The position numbers were made by a program, and so were the translations under genes. A DNA stretch of 64,000 nucleotides from Pseudoxanthomonas gei (lineage in GTDB: Bacteria > Pseudomonadota > Gammaproteobacteria > Xanthomonadales > Xanthomonadaceae). Positions 18,572 through 28,080 of this stretch are shown piece by piece; position 1 is the stretch's first letter, and each line of letters opens with the position of its first letter. Location: NCBI RefSeq assembly GCF_010119615.1, contig NZ_QOVG01000008.1, positions 124,001-188,000 of the forward strand, in the 5' to 3' direction. The notes beneath the pieces were generated by a model that had not been told where the DNA came from, did no database searches, and saw only the letters and a program-made list of their open reading frames with translations.

Positions 18572-19531
18572 TCAGCCGGCTTCGTAGGCGCCGTAGTTGC
18601 GCAGTCGCTGGTAGCGCTGTTTCACCAGCTCGTCCACCGGCAATTGCTCAAGCGCATCCAGCTCGTTGAGCAGCACGGCCTTGAGTCGTGTCGCCATCTG
18701 CTTGGGGTTGCGGTGCGCGCCGCCGATGGGCTCGCGTACCACTTTGTCCACCAGGCCGAGTGAGAACAGGCGCTTGGCGGTGATGCCGAGTTGCTCGGCG
18801 GCGTCCTTGGCCTTGTCGGCCGATTTCCACAGGATCGAAGCGCAGCCTTCGGGGGAGATCACCGAGTAGGTGCCGTATTCCAGCATCAGCGTTCGATCGC
18901 CCACGCCGATAGCCAGCGCGCCGCCGGAGCCGCCTTCGCCGATCACCGTGCAGATGATCGGCACCTTGAGTTCGGCCATTTCCATCAGGTTGCGGGCGAT
19001 GGCTTCGGACTGGCCGCGCTCTTCGGCGCCGACGCCGGGGTAGGCGCCGGGCGTGTCGATGAAGGTCAGCAGCGGCAACTTGAAACGCTCGGCCAGCTTC
19101 ATCAGGCGCAAGGCCTTGCGATAGCCCTCCGGGCGCGGCATGCCGAAATTGCGCGCGATCTTGCTCTTGGTGTCGCGGCCTTTCTGGTGGCCGATGATGA
19201 CCACGCTGCGGCCGTCGATGCGGCCCAGGCCACCGACGATGGCGGCGTCATCGGCAAAGGCGCGATCGCCGGCCAGCTCCTGGAATTCGTCGCAGAACAC
19301 GCGGATGTAGTCGAGCGTATAGGGACGCGCCGGATGCCGCGCCAGTTGCGAGACCTGCCACGGCGAGAGGTCGCGGAAGATCTGCGCCGTGCGCACCCGC
19401 AGCTTGTCCTGCAGGGCATGCACTTCGGCATCGATGTTGACCGCCGGGCCCGCGCTGGCACTGCGCAGGTCCTGGATCTTGGATTCCAGGTCGGCGATGG
19501 GCTGTTCGAAATCCAGGTAATTCGGGTTCAT
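18572..19531 (-). CDS. accA: Acetyl-CoA carboxylase carboxyltransferase subunit alpha
   Basis: AccA pairs with AccD to transfer the carboxyl group from biotin to acetyl-CoA, the first committed step of fatty-acid synthesis. The 319-residue protein begins [20 protein letters not shown] as in relatives and carries the crotonase-fold core [40 protein letters not shown] and the oxyanion-hole region [16 protein letters not shown]. It follows dnaE by 76 bp, the usual dnaE-accA pairing. The repeat hairpin lies directly downstream. Confidence 0.95.
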   Translation of the reverse strand: MNPNYLDFEQPIADLESKIQDLRSASAGPAVNIDAEVHALQDKLRVRTAQIFRDLSPWQVSQLARHPARPYTLDYIRVFCDEFQELAGDRAFADDAAIVGGLGRIDGRSVVIIGHQKGRDTKSKIARNFGMPRPEGYRKALRLMKLAERFKLPLLTFIDTPGAYPGVGAEERGQSEAIARNLMEMAELKVPIICTVIGEGGSGGALAIGVGDRTLMLEYGTYSVISPEGCASILWKSADKAKDAAEQLGITAKRLFSLGLVDKVVREPIGGAHRNPKQMATRLKAVLLNELDALEQLPVDELVKQRYQRLRNYGAYEAG

Positions 19532-19607
19532 CTACGGACCGCGGACCGGAAAGGAGGGGAGTTTAGCCGATGCGGGGCCGGCGACCCGTACGCCCGGGTA
19601 GGGCTGG

Positions 19608-22600
19608 CTAGTTGGCCCAGGGCCGGCTTATTGCCACCTTGACCGTGCGCACGCCGGGCTGCGCACGCAGCGCATCCAGCAGTTCGGTGTCCACCCGCAC
19701 CGACTTGGGTCCGTTCAAGTCCAGCACGCCGGCGACGCCGCGTTCACCCGATTTCAGCACCAGGTCCAGGCGCAGCGGGGTCGCGCCAGGACGGTGCCGG
19801 GCCAGCAGCGCATCGATGCGATCCCACACCCCAGGCACGCGCATGTCCAGGCGCAGCGACAGGCGCTGGGCATGGCTGCCGCACAGTTGCGCGTAGTCCC
19901 AGCACTTGCGCACGCGCAGGCTGAAGCCGCCACTGAACTCGTCCTCGCGCAGGCCGCCCTGGACGACCAGGATGCGGTCGCGGGTCAGCAGCGGCGCAAG
20001 CTCTGCATACGCCTCGGCGAATACGCTGCACTCGATGCGCCCGCGCCCGTCCTCCAGTTGCACGAACACCTGGCTGTCGCCCTTCTTGCGCAGCGCGACC
20101 ACTTGCCCGGCGATGACCACGCCGACTTCGGGACGCCAGCCCTTCTTCTCGCTTTGTGGCGCGCCGCTCCACAGCTTGTCCAGTTCGCCCAGGTCGGTGC
20201 CGACCAGCGAACGCAGGTCGTCGCGATACGGATCCAGCGGATGCCCGCTGAGGTAATGACCCAGGGTCTCGCGCTCGCCGGCAAGCTTCTGCGACAGCGG
20301 CCATTCCGCCACTTCGGTCAGGTGGACTTCCAGCGCCGGCGCTGCGTCGCCACCGCCGCCGAACAGCGAGACCTGGCCGGCGTCGCGTTCCCTGGCCAGC
20401 TGGTCGGTGGCCTTCACCACCTCCGGCAATTGCAGCATCAGCGACGCGCGGTTGCTGCCCAGCGCATCCAGCGCACCCGCATTGACCAGCGCTTCCAGCG
20501 CGCGCCGGTTCAACTTGGAGGAATCCACGCGCTTGCAGAAATCCAGCAGGTCACCAAATGCGCCGCGCTGGGCGCGTTCGATGGAAATCGCTTCGCAGGC
20601 GCCACGGCCGACGCCCTTGATGGCGCCCAGCCCATAGCGCACGGTGCGCGGATCGGTGGCCACGAACATGTATTCGGACGCATTCACCTCCGGCGGCAGC
20701 ACTTCCAGTTCCAGGGTGCGGCATTCATCGAGGAAGGCCACGACCTTGTCGGTCTTGTCCATGTCCGAGGACAACGTAGCGGCCATGAACTCGGCCGGGT
20801 AGTGCTTCTTCAGCCAGGCAGTCTGGTAGGCGACCAGTGAATAGGCGGCCGCGTGCGACTTGTTGAAACCATAGCCGGCGAACTTCTCCATCAGGTCGAA
20901 GATCTCGTCGGCCTTGCGCTGGCTCACGCCGTCCTTGCCGGCGCCCTCGCGGAAGATCTCGCGGTGCTTGGCCATCTCGGCCGGCACCTTCTTGCCCATC
21001 GCGCGGCGCAGCAGGTCGGCGCCGCCCAGCGAGTAGCCGCCGACGATCTGCGCCATCTGCATGACCTGCTCCTGGTAGACCATGATGCCGTAGGTCTCCT
21101 TGAGCATGACCTCGGTGCGCGGGTCGGGATATTCGAACTGCTCGCGCCCGTGCTTGCGCTCGACGAACGAGGGAATCATGTCCATCGGGCCGGGGCGGTA
21201 CAGCGCATTCAGCGCGATCAGATCCTCGAAGCGGTCGGGCTTGGCTTCCTTCAGGGCCCGGCGCATGCCCGAGGATTCGAACTGGAACACGGTGCCGGTG
21301 TTGCCGTTGGCGAAGATGTCCCGATAGACGCTGGCGTCGTCCAGCGGGATCGTGGTGATGTCCACCGGCGGCAGGCCCGCGCGCGAGTGGCGCTGGTTGA
21401 TCGCCTTCACCGCCCAGTCGATGATGGTCAGTGTGCGCAGGCCCAGGAAGTCGAACTTGACCAGGCCGACGGCTTCGACGTCGTCCTTGTCGAACTGGGT
21501 CACCGGGTTCCTGCCGCGCGCGCCCTCATCGTGTTCGGCGAACAGCGGGCAGAAGTCGGACAGCGGCGTGGGCGAGATCACCACGCCGCCGGCATGCTTG
21601 CCGGCGTTGCGGGTCAGGTCCTCCAGCTCGCGCGCCAGGTCGATCAGGTCGCGGACGTCGTCTTCGTCGCGGTAACGGTCGATCAGCTCCTGCGACACCA
21701 TGTCGCTCTTGCCTTCGCCCATCGCGTCTTTCAGGGTCACCCCCAGCGTCATCGGGATGAGCTTGGCCACGCCATCGACCAGGCCGTACGGGAAGCCGAG
21801 CACGCGGCCGGTATCGCGGACCACGGCCTTGGCCGCCATGGTGCCGTACGTGATGATCTGGCTGACCCGGTCGCGGCCGTACTTGGCGGCGACGTAGTCG
21901 ATCACCTCGTCGCGGCGGTCCATGCAGAAGTCGATGTCGAAGTCCGGCATCGACACGCGTTCCGGGTTGAGGAAGCGTTCGAACAGCAGGCCGTAGGGCA
22001 GGGGATCCAGGTCGGTGATCAGCAGCGCCCAGGCCACCAGCGAGCCGGCACCGGAGCCGCGTCCGGGGCCGATCGGAATGCCGTGGTTCTTTCCCCACTG
22101 GATGAAGTCGGCCACGATCAGGAAGTAGCCGGGGAAACCCATCTTGCAGATGGTGTCCAGCTCGAAGTCCAGCCGTGCCACGTAATCTTCGCGGGTGTGT
22201 CCCGGCGCCAGCGGGCTCTTCTGCAGGCGCGCCTCCAGGCCCTCGTGGGAAAGCCTGCGGATCCAGCTGTCCAGCGTCTCTTCGCCCGGCACGGGGTAGG
22301 CGGGCAGGAAGTAGTTGCCCAGCCGCATCTCCAGGTTGCAGCGCTGCGCCAGTGCCCAGGTATTGTCGATCGCGTCGGGCACGTCGGCGAACAGCGCCGC
22401 CATTTCGTCTGGCGATTTCAGGTATTGCTCGGCGCTGTATTCACGCGGCCGCTTGGGGTCGTCGAGCACGCGCCCGGTGGAGATGCACACGCGCGCCTCG
22501 TGCGCGTCGTAACCGTCGCGGTCGAGGAATCGCACGTCGTTGCTGGCGATGACCGGCAGGCCGCGGGTGGAAGCGGCATGCAGGGCGAATGCATTGAAAG

Positions 22601-23168
22601 CATCTTCGCCATCGCGCTGGGTGCGGGTGATTTCCAGGTGCAGGTTTTCGCCGAAGCTGCGCTGCAGGTCGGCGAGTTGCTGCTCGGCATGTTCGTGGCG
22701 TCCGGCGGCGGCCAGGCGACCGGCCAGGCTGTGGCGTCCCGCAATGGCGAACAGGCCTTCGCAATCCTCGTGCAGCCATTGCGGGTTTATCGCCACGCCA
22801 TCGGCGTGGTGGCCTTCCAGCCATGCGCGGGTGAGCAATCGCGACAGCGACAGGTAGCCGCTGTGGTCGCGGCACAGCAACGTCAGTTGCCAGGGGCTTT
22901 CCTTGCCGTCGATGATGCTGATGTCGGCGCCGGCGATGGGCTTGATGCCCACCGATTCGGCGGCCTTGTAGAACTTGACCAGCGCGAACAGGTTGTTGCG
23001 GTCGGTCACCGCCAGCGCAGGCAGCCGCATCTCCACCGCGCGGCTCAGCAGGTTGGGCCGCTTGGCCTTGTCCGGACGCGCCTCATCGGGTTTTTCGGGC
23101 ACGCGAATGGTCGAATCCGCGAGCGAGAATTCGGTGTGCAGGTGGAGGTGGATGAAGCGGGACGACAT
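19608..23168 (-). CDS. dnaE: DNA polymerase III alpha subunit
   Basis: This is the replicative polymerase catalytic subunit. The 1186-residue protein has the PHP domain opening with FIHLHLHTEFSLADS (residues 5-19), the palm-domain acidic motif PDFDIDFCMDRRDEVIDY near residue 407, the finger region GFNKSHAAAYSLVAYQTAWL, a helix-hairpin-helix region (LNRRALEALVNAGALDALG) and a C-terminal OB fold (VVIAGQVVALRKKGDSQVFV). The family is about 1160-1190 residues, so the gene is complete. ATG 23168 is chosen because the family N-terminus starts there; the frame runs 100 codons further into an unrelated GC-rich stretch. rnhB, its usual upstream neighbour, is displaced by about 4.2 kb. Confidence 0.97.
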   Translation of the reverse strand: MSSRFIHLHLHTEFSLADSTIRVPEKPDEARPDKAKRPNLLSRAVEMRLPALAVTDRNNLFALVKFYKAAESVGIKPIAGADISIIDGKESPWQLTLLCRDHSGYLSLSRLLTRAWLEGHHADGVAINPQWLHEDCEGLFAIAGRHSLAGRLAAAGRHEHAEQQLADLQRSFGENLHLEITRTQRDGEDAFNAFALHAASTRGLPVIASNDVRFLDRDGYDAHEARVCISTGRVLDDPKRPREYSAEQYLKSPDEMAALFADVPDAIDNTWALAQRCNLEMRLGNYFLPAYPVPGEETLDSWIRRLSHEGLEARLQKSPLAPGHTREDYVARLDFELDTICKMGFPGYFLIVADFIQWGKNHGIPIGPGRGSGAGSLVAWALLITDLDPLPYGLLFERFLNPERVSMPDFDIDFCMDRRDEVIDYVAAKYGRDRVSQIITYGTMAAKAVVRDTGRVLGFPYGLVDGVAKLIPMTLGVTLKDAMGEGKSDMVSQELIDRYRDEDDVRDLIDLARELEDLTRNAGKHAGGVVISPTPLSDFCPLFAEHDEGARGRNPVTQFDKDDVEAVGLVKFDFLGLRTLTIIDWAVKAINQRHSRAGLPPVDITTIPLDDASVYRDIFANGNTGTVFQFESSGMRRALKEAKPDRFEDLIALNALYRPGPMDMIPSFVERKHGREQFEYPDPRTEVMLKETYGIMVYQEQVMQMAQIVGGYSLGGADLLRRAMGKKVPAEMAKHREIFREGAGKDGVSQRKADEIFDLMEKFAGYGFNKSHAAAYSLVAYQTAWLKKHYPAEFMAATLSSDMDKTDKVVAFLDECRTLELEVLPPEVNASEYMFVATDPRTVRYGLGAIKGVGRGACEAISIERAQRGAFGDLLDFCKRVDSSKLNRRALEALVNAGALDALGSNRASLMLQLPEVVKATDQLARERDAGQVSLFGGGGDAAPALEVHLTEVAEWPLSQKLAGERETLGHYLSGHPLDPYRDDLRSLVGTDLGELDKLWSGAPQSEKKGWRPEVGVVIAGQVVALRKKGDSQVFVQLEDGRGRIECSVFAEAYAELAPLLTRDRILVVQGGLREDEFSGGFSLRVRKCWDYAQLCGSHAQRLSLRLDMRVPGVWDRIDALLARHRPGATPLRLDLVLKSGERGVAGVLDLNGPKSVRVDTELLDALRAQPGVRTVKVAISRPWAN

Positions 23169-23245
23169 ACCGCTAGCAGGGTAGCGGGAGGGGTGGGGTC
23201 GAACAAGGCTTGACAGTCCGGCGGCGGCGCCTGGACCTTGCTGCA

Positions 23246-23581
23246 TCAGGCTTCGCAGCGTTGAGCCATTGCATGCCGGTGCTGGCGGCGGGGACGCTGC
23301 CACTCCAGCAGCGCGCTTTCCTGTTGGCCGGTGCGGCGATAAAGCAGGTAGCGCGCCAGTTCTTCGGCCAGCGTCATCCATGCATGTTCGCTCGTGCTGC
23401 CGTTGCCTGCGGCGCTGGCGAGCACCTGCAGCAGTTGCGCGCGTACGCACGGTGGGCACGACCAGCAACGGTCGGCAAGGATCGACCTCAGCAATTGCAG
23501 GCGATCATCGTCTGGTTCCCGGAATGGCAGGGGCCGATGCAGGGTGGGGTACGCATCGGGCCGCCGGTATGCAATGGGCAT
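23246..23581 (-). CDS. Hypothetical protein
   Basis: The 111-residue product is not recognised. It has a charged, mostly helical composition (DDDRLQLLRSILADRC, then HAWMTLAEELARYLLYRRTG), a cysteine pair in CWSCPPC at about residues 39-45, and a basic Gln/Arg/His-rich tail. Start ATG 23581 has GAGGG about 8 nt upstream. It lies between dnaE and a DUF1232-like gene on the same strand. CxxC pairs can bind metal or form disulphides, but nothing here decides that. It could be a non-coding open frame; the ribosome site and protein-like composition favour a gene. Confidence 0.5.
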   Translation of the reverse strand: MPIAYRRPDAYPTLHRPLPFREPDDDRLQLLRSILADRCWSCPPCVRAQLLQVLASAAGNGSTSEHAWMTLAEELARYLLYRRTGQQESALLEWQRPRRQHRHAMAQRCEA

Positions 23582-23605
23582 GGCCAACCCTCGGTACGGA
23601 TTCCG

Positions 23606-23633
23606 CGGCCACCCCGTGTTGGCGGGGTGGCCG
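23606..23633. terminator. Hairpin downstream of the DUF1232-like gene
   Basis: A perfect 11-bp stem (23606-23616 with 23623-23633) with a 6-nt loop lies 33 bp past the stop of the minus-strand gene at 23666. No T run follows, so it may be a pause, a Rho-assisted site or an mRNA-stabilising end. Confidence 0.45.
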
Positions 23634-23665
23634 GAAGAAGGGCTTTGCGGTGGGGTGTGCGGGGT

Positions 23666-24316
23666 TCAATGGACGCGAAACAGGCCGGCGACCTCGGGCA
23701 CATAGCTGCTGTTGCGCACGCGGCGCTGGTGTTCATGCAGGCCTGCCTCGGCGCGGCGGGCGCATTCCCAGTCCCTGCGGTCGAAACGGAAGGCGGTGAT
23801 CTCCTGCTGGTGCAGCTGGGCTTCGACCTGGCGCAGGCGGCAGAAGTCCTGGTAGCTCAGCACCTCGGCGGCCAGTCGCGGCCAGGCGGCATCGATGAGG
23901 ATGGCGTCGTCCAGCTGGCCTACCTGGGGTATCCAGTCGGGGATGAGCTCGTCCTGCCCACCGAGATAGCCCAACACGGCACTGGCTGGTTCGACGGCCT
24001 CATTGGCCGGCTGCCAGCCGCGGTCGGCCAGCATCGCCGTCAGCGCGCCTGCCTGTTCCAGCCGCTGGCGGATGCAGGCGGGCGTGGACTGTGGACCAGA
24101 AGCATCGGCCAGGGCACGCGCGGCGGTCACCACCTGGTCGCAGTCGAGCGGGGCCCGGTCACCGGCCAGGGACGCAAGCAGCGCGTTGAAACGGTCCATG
24201 TCCAGGCTGCTGAGACGGAAGCTGCCGATGCGGCGGCGGCGCCCGGGGCGGCTGGGGCTGGTTGCCCGCAACAGCACCTGTGGCAGGGATTCGATGTGAT
24301 TGGCGTTGGTGGACAT
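23666..24316 (-). CDS. DUF1232 (YkvA-like) domain protein
   Basis: The 216-residue protein has a basic N-terminus (SRPGRRRRIGSFRL near residue 22), a helical middle, and a segment near residue 121, AVLGYLGGQDELIPDWIPQV followed by GQLDDAILID, that matches the YkvA/DUF1232 pattern (in which DLIPDxIPxxGxLDD is conserved). DUF1232 proteins are usually small membrane-associated proteins of unknown function. Here the domain sits in a longer soluble-looking protein with a charged C-terminal half (RRDWECARRAEAGLHEHQRR). ATG 24316 has GGAG 7 nt upstream. It diverges from the winged-helix/TPR regulator across 145 bp, which may make it a target of that regulator. Confidence 0.65.
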   Translation of the reverse strand: MSTNANHIESLPQVLLRATSPSRPGRRRRIGSFRLSSLDMDRFNALLASLAGDRAPLDCDQVVTAARALADASGPQSTPACIRQRLEQAGALTAMLADRGWQPANEAVEPASAVLGYLGGQDELIPDWIPQVGQLDDAILIDAAWPRLAAEVLSYQDFCRLRQVEAQLHQQEITAFRFDRRDWECARRAEAGLHEHQRRVRNSSYVPEVAGLFRVH

Positions 24317-24461
24317 GATGGTTCTCCGGTAAGGGATGCGGGGGAAGGCACCGCTTGGGTGCGTGACCAGCCTCCTCCGGATCGATGGACCGGTCATGAG
24401 GCGGACACGAAGCTTCCGCCAGCCTTTGCGCTGGATTGCGAGGTTTCCATGAGGAAATGCC

Positions 24462-26648
24462 GTGGAGGCCGGTTCTGGCACCAACGCAGGCACCCCGGGG
24501 GCAGAGCGATACCGCTTCGGCGACATCCTCGTGGATGCGGTCGCCTACACGATCAGCCGCAACGGCGAGCCGGTGGCCGTGGAACCCAAGGCCTTCTCGG
24601 TGTTGCTGGTGCTGCTGCGCCACGCCGGCCAGCTGGTTCCGCGCGACGAACTGCTGGATGCGGTATGGGGCCATCGGCACGTCACTCCGGGCGTATTGAC
24701 CCGGGCCATCGCCCAGTTGCGCATGGCCCTGGATGACCGCGGCCAGGCGCATTACATCCAGACCCAGCATGCAGTGGGTTACCGGTTCGTAGGCGAACTG
24801 GTCGATGAACCCGGCGCGGTGCCGGCGCAGCCGGTCGAGCCGGCAAGCGCCTCTGTCGAAGCACCTGCGGCAGCTGCCGGAACAGCCATCGCGGACGTGC
24901 AGCCGCCGGGCCCCGTTCCCGCCAGCGACCGGTCCTGGTGGAAATCCCCGCTGCCCTGGTTGCTGGCCGCCGCGCTCGCCGTGGCCTGGCTGGTCCGTGA
25001 CCGCTTCGCCGAGCGGGTTGCACCCGCCCAGGCTTCCATCGCGGTGATGCCTTTCACCAACCTGGGCGGCAACAAGGACGACGATTACTTCGCCGAGGGC
25101 CTGGCGGTGGAAATGCATGACGCCCTGGCCGGCGTCGAAGGCATCAAGGTGGCCGCGCAGATTTCGTCGCCGCCGGCCAAGGCCGGCGCTTCGGACGTCA
25201 AGGCGCTGGGCAGGAACCTGGGCGTGGCCACCGTGCTCGATGCCAGCGTCCGGCGCGAAGGGCAACGGGTCCGCATCAATGCGCGCCTGTCCGATACTTC
25301 CACCGGGTTCACCCTTTGGAGCCACAGCTACGACCGCCAGCTTTCCGACGTCTTCGCCACCCAGGTCGAAATCGCCAACCAGGTGGTGCAGTCCTTGCTG
25401 GGCGTGTTGCCCAGGCAGGGCGGGACGATGGAAAAACGCCTGACCCCAACCACCAACGCGGCTGCTTTCGATGCCTACCTGCGTGGCCTCCAGCAGTTGC
25501 TGCAGGCCGGCTCCGGCGGCGACGCGCGCAACGCGATCACCTACTTCAACCAGGCGCTGTCGACCGACCGCAAGTTCTCGCGGGCACAGGCGGGAATCTG
25601 CCGCGCGGAGGTCGCCGACTTCATCAACCGCCACGATGCCGCCGCCTTCGGCCGCGCCCAGGTGAGTTGCGAACGGGCCCGGGCCATGGACGCGGGGTTG
25701 GGCGAGGTCAACCTGGCCCTGGCCGAACTGCACCACGCTGACGGCGAGTACGGAAAAGCCATCGACTACTACACCAAGGCGCAGTCCGATCCGGCCAGCC
25801 GCCCTGCGGCCTACGTGGGCATTGCCATCGTGCATGCCGAGCAGGGGCGCGACGCCCAGGCCATGGACTACTTCAACCGCGCCCTGGCACTGCGTCCCGG
25901 AAATGCCCGTATCCACGCCCAGATCGGCTACCGGCATTTCCTGGCGGGGCGATTGCCCGAAGCCATCGCCTCGTATCGCAAGGCAGTCGAATTGCAGCCG
26001 GACGATGTTGATCTCTGGAGTTACCTGGGCGGCGTATACCTGACCGCGGGCAAGGTGCCCGAAGCCGAGCGCGCACTGTCCCGGTCCATCTCCATCAAGC
26101 CGGGTTATGCGGCGCTGACCAACCTGGGCGAGATCAAATACCTCTCGGGCCGCTATGCCGAAGCCGTGGCCTTGCAGCGGCGCGCCGTGCAACTGGATCC
26201 ATCCGACCACACGACCTGGGGCAACCTGGCCCAGGCCCTGCTGGCCGATCCGGCCACGGCAAGCCAGGCGCCGGCGGCGTTCCAGCAGGCGGTCGGGCGC
26301 GCGCAGCGCTATCTGGAAATCAAGTCCGATGACGCCAAGGTGGTTGCGGCCCTGGCCTGGTATCAATCCAACCTCGGCCAGCCGCGATTGGCGCGGCAAT
26401 TGCTCGCCCGTTCGGAGGCGCTGGGTGGCGAGCCCGGCGAAGTGGCCCTCTACAACGCCCAGACCCTGGTGCTGCTGGGCGAATACGAACAGGCCCGTAG
26501 CCGCATCGCCGCAGCGCGTGCCGCAGGCATCGTCGAATACCGGATCAATGGCAATCCGATCCTTCGCCGCGTCGCCACTGCGACCGGCGCCCCGCTTCCA
26601 GTCAAGACCCAGGCATTCGCCCCGAGCACCCGCCACGGGGCCACATGA
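24462..26648 (+). CDS. Membrane-bound winged-helix regulator with FlgO-like and TPR domains
   Basis: The 728-residue protein starts with an OmpR/PhoB-type winged-helix DNA-binding domain (about 16-113; EPKAFSVLLVLLRHAGQLVP, then AIAQLRMALDD and HAVGYRFVGEL), followed by a Pro/Ala linker, one membrane helix (about 163-178), a FlgO/TolB-like domain starting SIAVMPFTNLGGNKDDDYFA (about 192-310), and some eight tetratricopeptide repeats to the C-terminus. This is the CadC-like layout in which a periplasmic sensor part controls a cytoplasmic DNA-binding part without phosphorelay. GTG 24462 has GAGGAAA upstream. Signal and targets are unknown; the divergent DUF1232 gene and the two small genes just downstream are candidates. 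Confidence 0.85.
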   Translation: MEAGSGTNAGTPGAERYRFGDILVDAVAYTISRNGEPVAVEPKAFSVLLVLLRHAGQLVPRDELLDAVWGHRHVTPGVLTRAIAQLRMALDDRGQAHYIQTQHAVGYRFVGELVDEPGAVPAQPVEPASASVEAPAAAAGTAIADVQPPGPVPASDRSWWKSPLPWLLAAALAVAWLVRDRFAERVAPAQASIAVMPFTNLGGNKDDDYFAEGLAVEMHDALAGVEGIKVAAQISSPPAKAGASDVKALGRNLGVATVLDASVRREGQRVRINARLSDTSTGFTLWSHSYDRQLSDVFATQVEIANQVVQSLLGVLPRQGGTMEKRLTPTTNAAAFDAYLRGLQQLLQAGSGGDARNAITYFNQALSTDRKFSRAQAGICRAEVADFINRHDAAAFGRAQVSCERARAMDAGLGEVNLALAELHHADGEYGKAIDYYTKAQSDPASRPAAYVGIAIVHAEQGRDAQAMDYFNRALALRPGNARIHAQIGYRHFLAGRLPEAIASYRKAVELQPDDVDLWSYLGGVYLTAGKVPEAERALSRSISIKPGYAALTNLGEIKYLSGRYAEAVALQRRAVQLDPSDHTTWGNLAQALLADPATASQAPAAFQQAVGRAQRYLEIKSDDAKVVAALAWYQSNLGQPRLARQLLARSEALGGEPGEVALYNAQTLVLLGEYEQARSRIAAARAAGIVEYRINGNPILRRVATATGAPLPVKTQAFAPSTRHGAT

Positions 26649-26658
26649 GGAGAACGAG

Positions 26659-26904
26659 ATGAGCGACGAAGACAACATCCTGCATGAGCAACTGATACGC
26701 ATCCCGCTGGACGGCGGGGAATTCATCGAGATCCGCATCACCATTGCATCGGTGCCGAAGGTCGGGCCTGGCCCGCGGCCGGGTTTTATGGAGGTGCAGT
26801 TCGCGCGCAGGATCGATGAGACCCGGGCGTTGGTCATCAACGCCGACGTGAAGCAGGGCGTGGCCGGTGCCATCGTCGTGGGTCCGGGTGGGCATCCCCA
26901 GTAG
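26659..26904 (+). CDS. Small hypothetical protein in the regulator cluster
   Basis: The 81-residue product is not recognised. It begins MSDEDNILHEQLIRIPLDGG and has two hydrophobic strands (FIEIRITIASVP and the C-terminal AGAIVVGPGG), giving a beta-rich, soluble look without a signal peptide. Its start ATG 26659 has GAGGAG 6 nt upstream and comes only 10 bp after the regulator stop, so it is almost certainly in the same transcript and possibly translationally coupled. A partner or accessory role for the membrane regulator is inference from position only. Confidence 0.65.
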   Translation: MSDEDNILHEQLIRIPLDGGEFIEIRITIASVPKVGPGPRPGFMEVQFARRIDETRALVINADVKQGVAGAIVVGPGGHPQ

Positions 26905-27026
26905 CAACGGCGCGCGGCCCGGCCGACGCGGCCAGATGCGAGGCGTGGCATTGCCTTCGTGGATGGCCCAGCCGGTCAGGCCGTGCCGATCACGGCATGT
27001 CGATATCAACAAGCAGGAGCAAGGCC

Positions 27027-27287
27027 ATGGCCAGCGAGCCGTTACGCAGTGTCTGCAACATGATGGCCAGGGCCATCAAGCTTATCGAGGAAGAGATCAA
27101 GGCCAAGGAGCGCCGGATCCGGAGCCTGAGGCAGCGCATCCAGAAGCTGCAAAGCCAGCCGAATCCCGACCTGATCCAGATCAACGAACTGAAGGCGGAC
27201 ATACAGGAGCTTGAGGACCAGCTTGAGAGCGATCGCCTCCAGCTCGGAGCGTTCCGGGAAGAGTTCGCCGCGTCCTGCGAGTCCTAG
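27027..27287 (+). CDS. Small coiled-coil protein
   Basis: The 86-residue product is not recognised. From about residue 15 to 78 it is a nearly uninterrupted charged helix with heptad-like hydrophobics (AIKLIEEEIKAKERRIRSLR, then INELKADIQELEDQLESDRL), broken once by the turn SQPNPDL, which predicts a helical hairpin or coiled coil. An AGGAG site lies 7 nt before ATG 27027; an in-frame ATG at 26997 lacks one. It follows the 81-residue gene by 122 bp and ends 130 bp before the convergent rnhB. The remaining gap to rnhB shows nothing recognisable. Confidence 0.65.
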   Translation: MASEPLRSVCNMMARAIKLIEEEIKAKERRIRSLRQRIQKLQSQPNPDLIQINELKADIQELEDQLESDRLQLGAFREEFAASCES

Positions 27288-27417
27288 ATCCGGACAATCC
27301 GGGAACACTGCCAGGGGGCGCGTCGCCTGCATGTCTGTCGCGTAATGGGTTGTCTATACGCCAGGCACGCCGGAGCTGCATTCCAACCGGGATCCGCGCG
27401 CCCTCAGTGCGTGCAGG

Positions 27418-28080
27418 TCAGTCCAGGGGGTGGCCGGTCCCGGCAGGCAGGGTTCCGTCCTTGAGGGCCTGTGCACGCATCACCGGCGCGAAGCTGCGCC
27501 GATGATGGGCGCAGGGACCATGCAAGGCCAGGGCGGCCAGGTGCGAGGGCGTGGCATAGCCCTTGTGGACGTCGAAGCCGTAGGCGGGGAATTCGTCGTG
27601 CATGGAAACCATCAGGCGGTCCCGGGTGACCTTGGCGATGATCGAAGCAGCCATGATGGCCCGGTCCAGGCGATCGCCGCCGATCAGCGCCTCGCCCCGG
27701 CACGGCAGGCCCTTGGGCACGGCATTGCCGTCGATGCGGGCCAGTCCTGCGACATGGGCGACGCCCTCGACCGCCATGCGCATTCCCAGCATGGTGGCCT
27801 GGTAGATGTTGATGCGGTCGATCTCATCGGCCTGCACCAGTACCACCCGCCAGGCCAGGGCGCGTTCGACGATGCGCGAATAAAGCAGCTCGCGCCGCGC
27901 GGGGGTGAGCTGCTTGGAGTCGTCCAGGCCGTTGATGCGCGAACGGCCCGGATCGAAGACCACGGCGGCTACCGCCACCGGGCCTGCAAGCGGGCCGCGG
28001 CCTGCCTCGTCCACGCCGGCCACCAGGACCGCGCGCTCGGTGATTGCGGCGACCGGGAAATCGAGCGAATGCTGGTTCAT
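27418..28080 (-). CDS. rnhB: Ribonuclease HII
   Basis: RNase HII cuts RNA-DNA hybrids and starts removal of single misincorporated ribonucleotides. The 220-residue protein has the signature [14 protein letters not shown] with the catalytic Asp-Glu at residues 24-25, [13 protein letters not shown] near 52-64, and the C-terminal [18 protein letters not shown]. The start overlaps the lpxB stop by 4 bp (ATGA), so translation is coupled in the classic lpxA-lpxB-rnhB order. Downstream dnaE is separated by the accessory island. Confidence 0.95.
   Translation of the reverse strand: MNQHSLDFPVAAITERAVLVAGVDEAGRGPLAGPVAVAAVVFDPGRSRINGLDDSKQLTPARRELLYSRIVERALAWRVVLVQADEIDRINIYQATMLGMRMAVEGVAHVAGLARIDGNAVPKGLPCRGEALIGGDRLDRAIMAASIIAKVTRDRLMVSMHDEFPAYGFDVHKGYATPSHLAALALHGPCAHHRRSFAPVMRAQALKDGTLPAGTGHPLD

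Noticed and set aside
20853-23213. 786-codon open frame on the plus strand opposite dnaE
   Set aside because: It is the antisense shadow of a conserved essential gene, with shadow-type composition (Val/Gln/His/Arg-rich).
24317-24461. Possible operator in the divergent gap before the winged-helix gene
   Set aside because: Short palindromes such as GACCGGTC are present but none is repeated or long enough to name as a site.
24159-26951. 930-codon open frame on the minus strand opposite the winged-helix/TPR gene
   Set aside because: It mirrors the third-position G/C bias of the plus-strand gene, has low-complexity His/Arg/Gln-rich translation and no domain. The plus-strand product has clear domains over the same bases.
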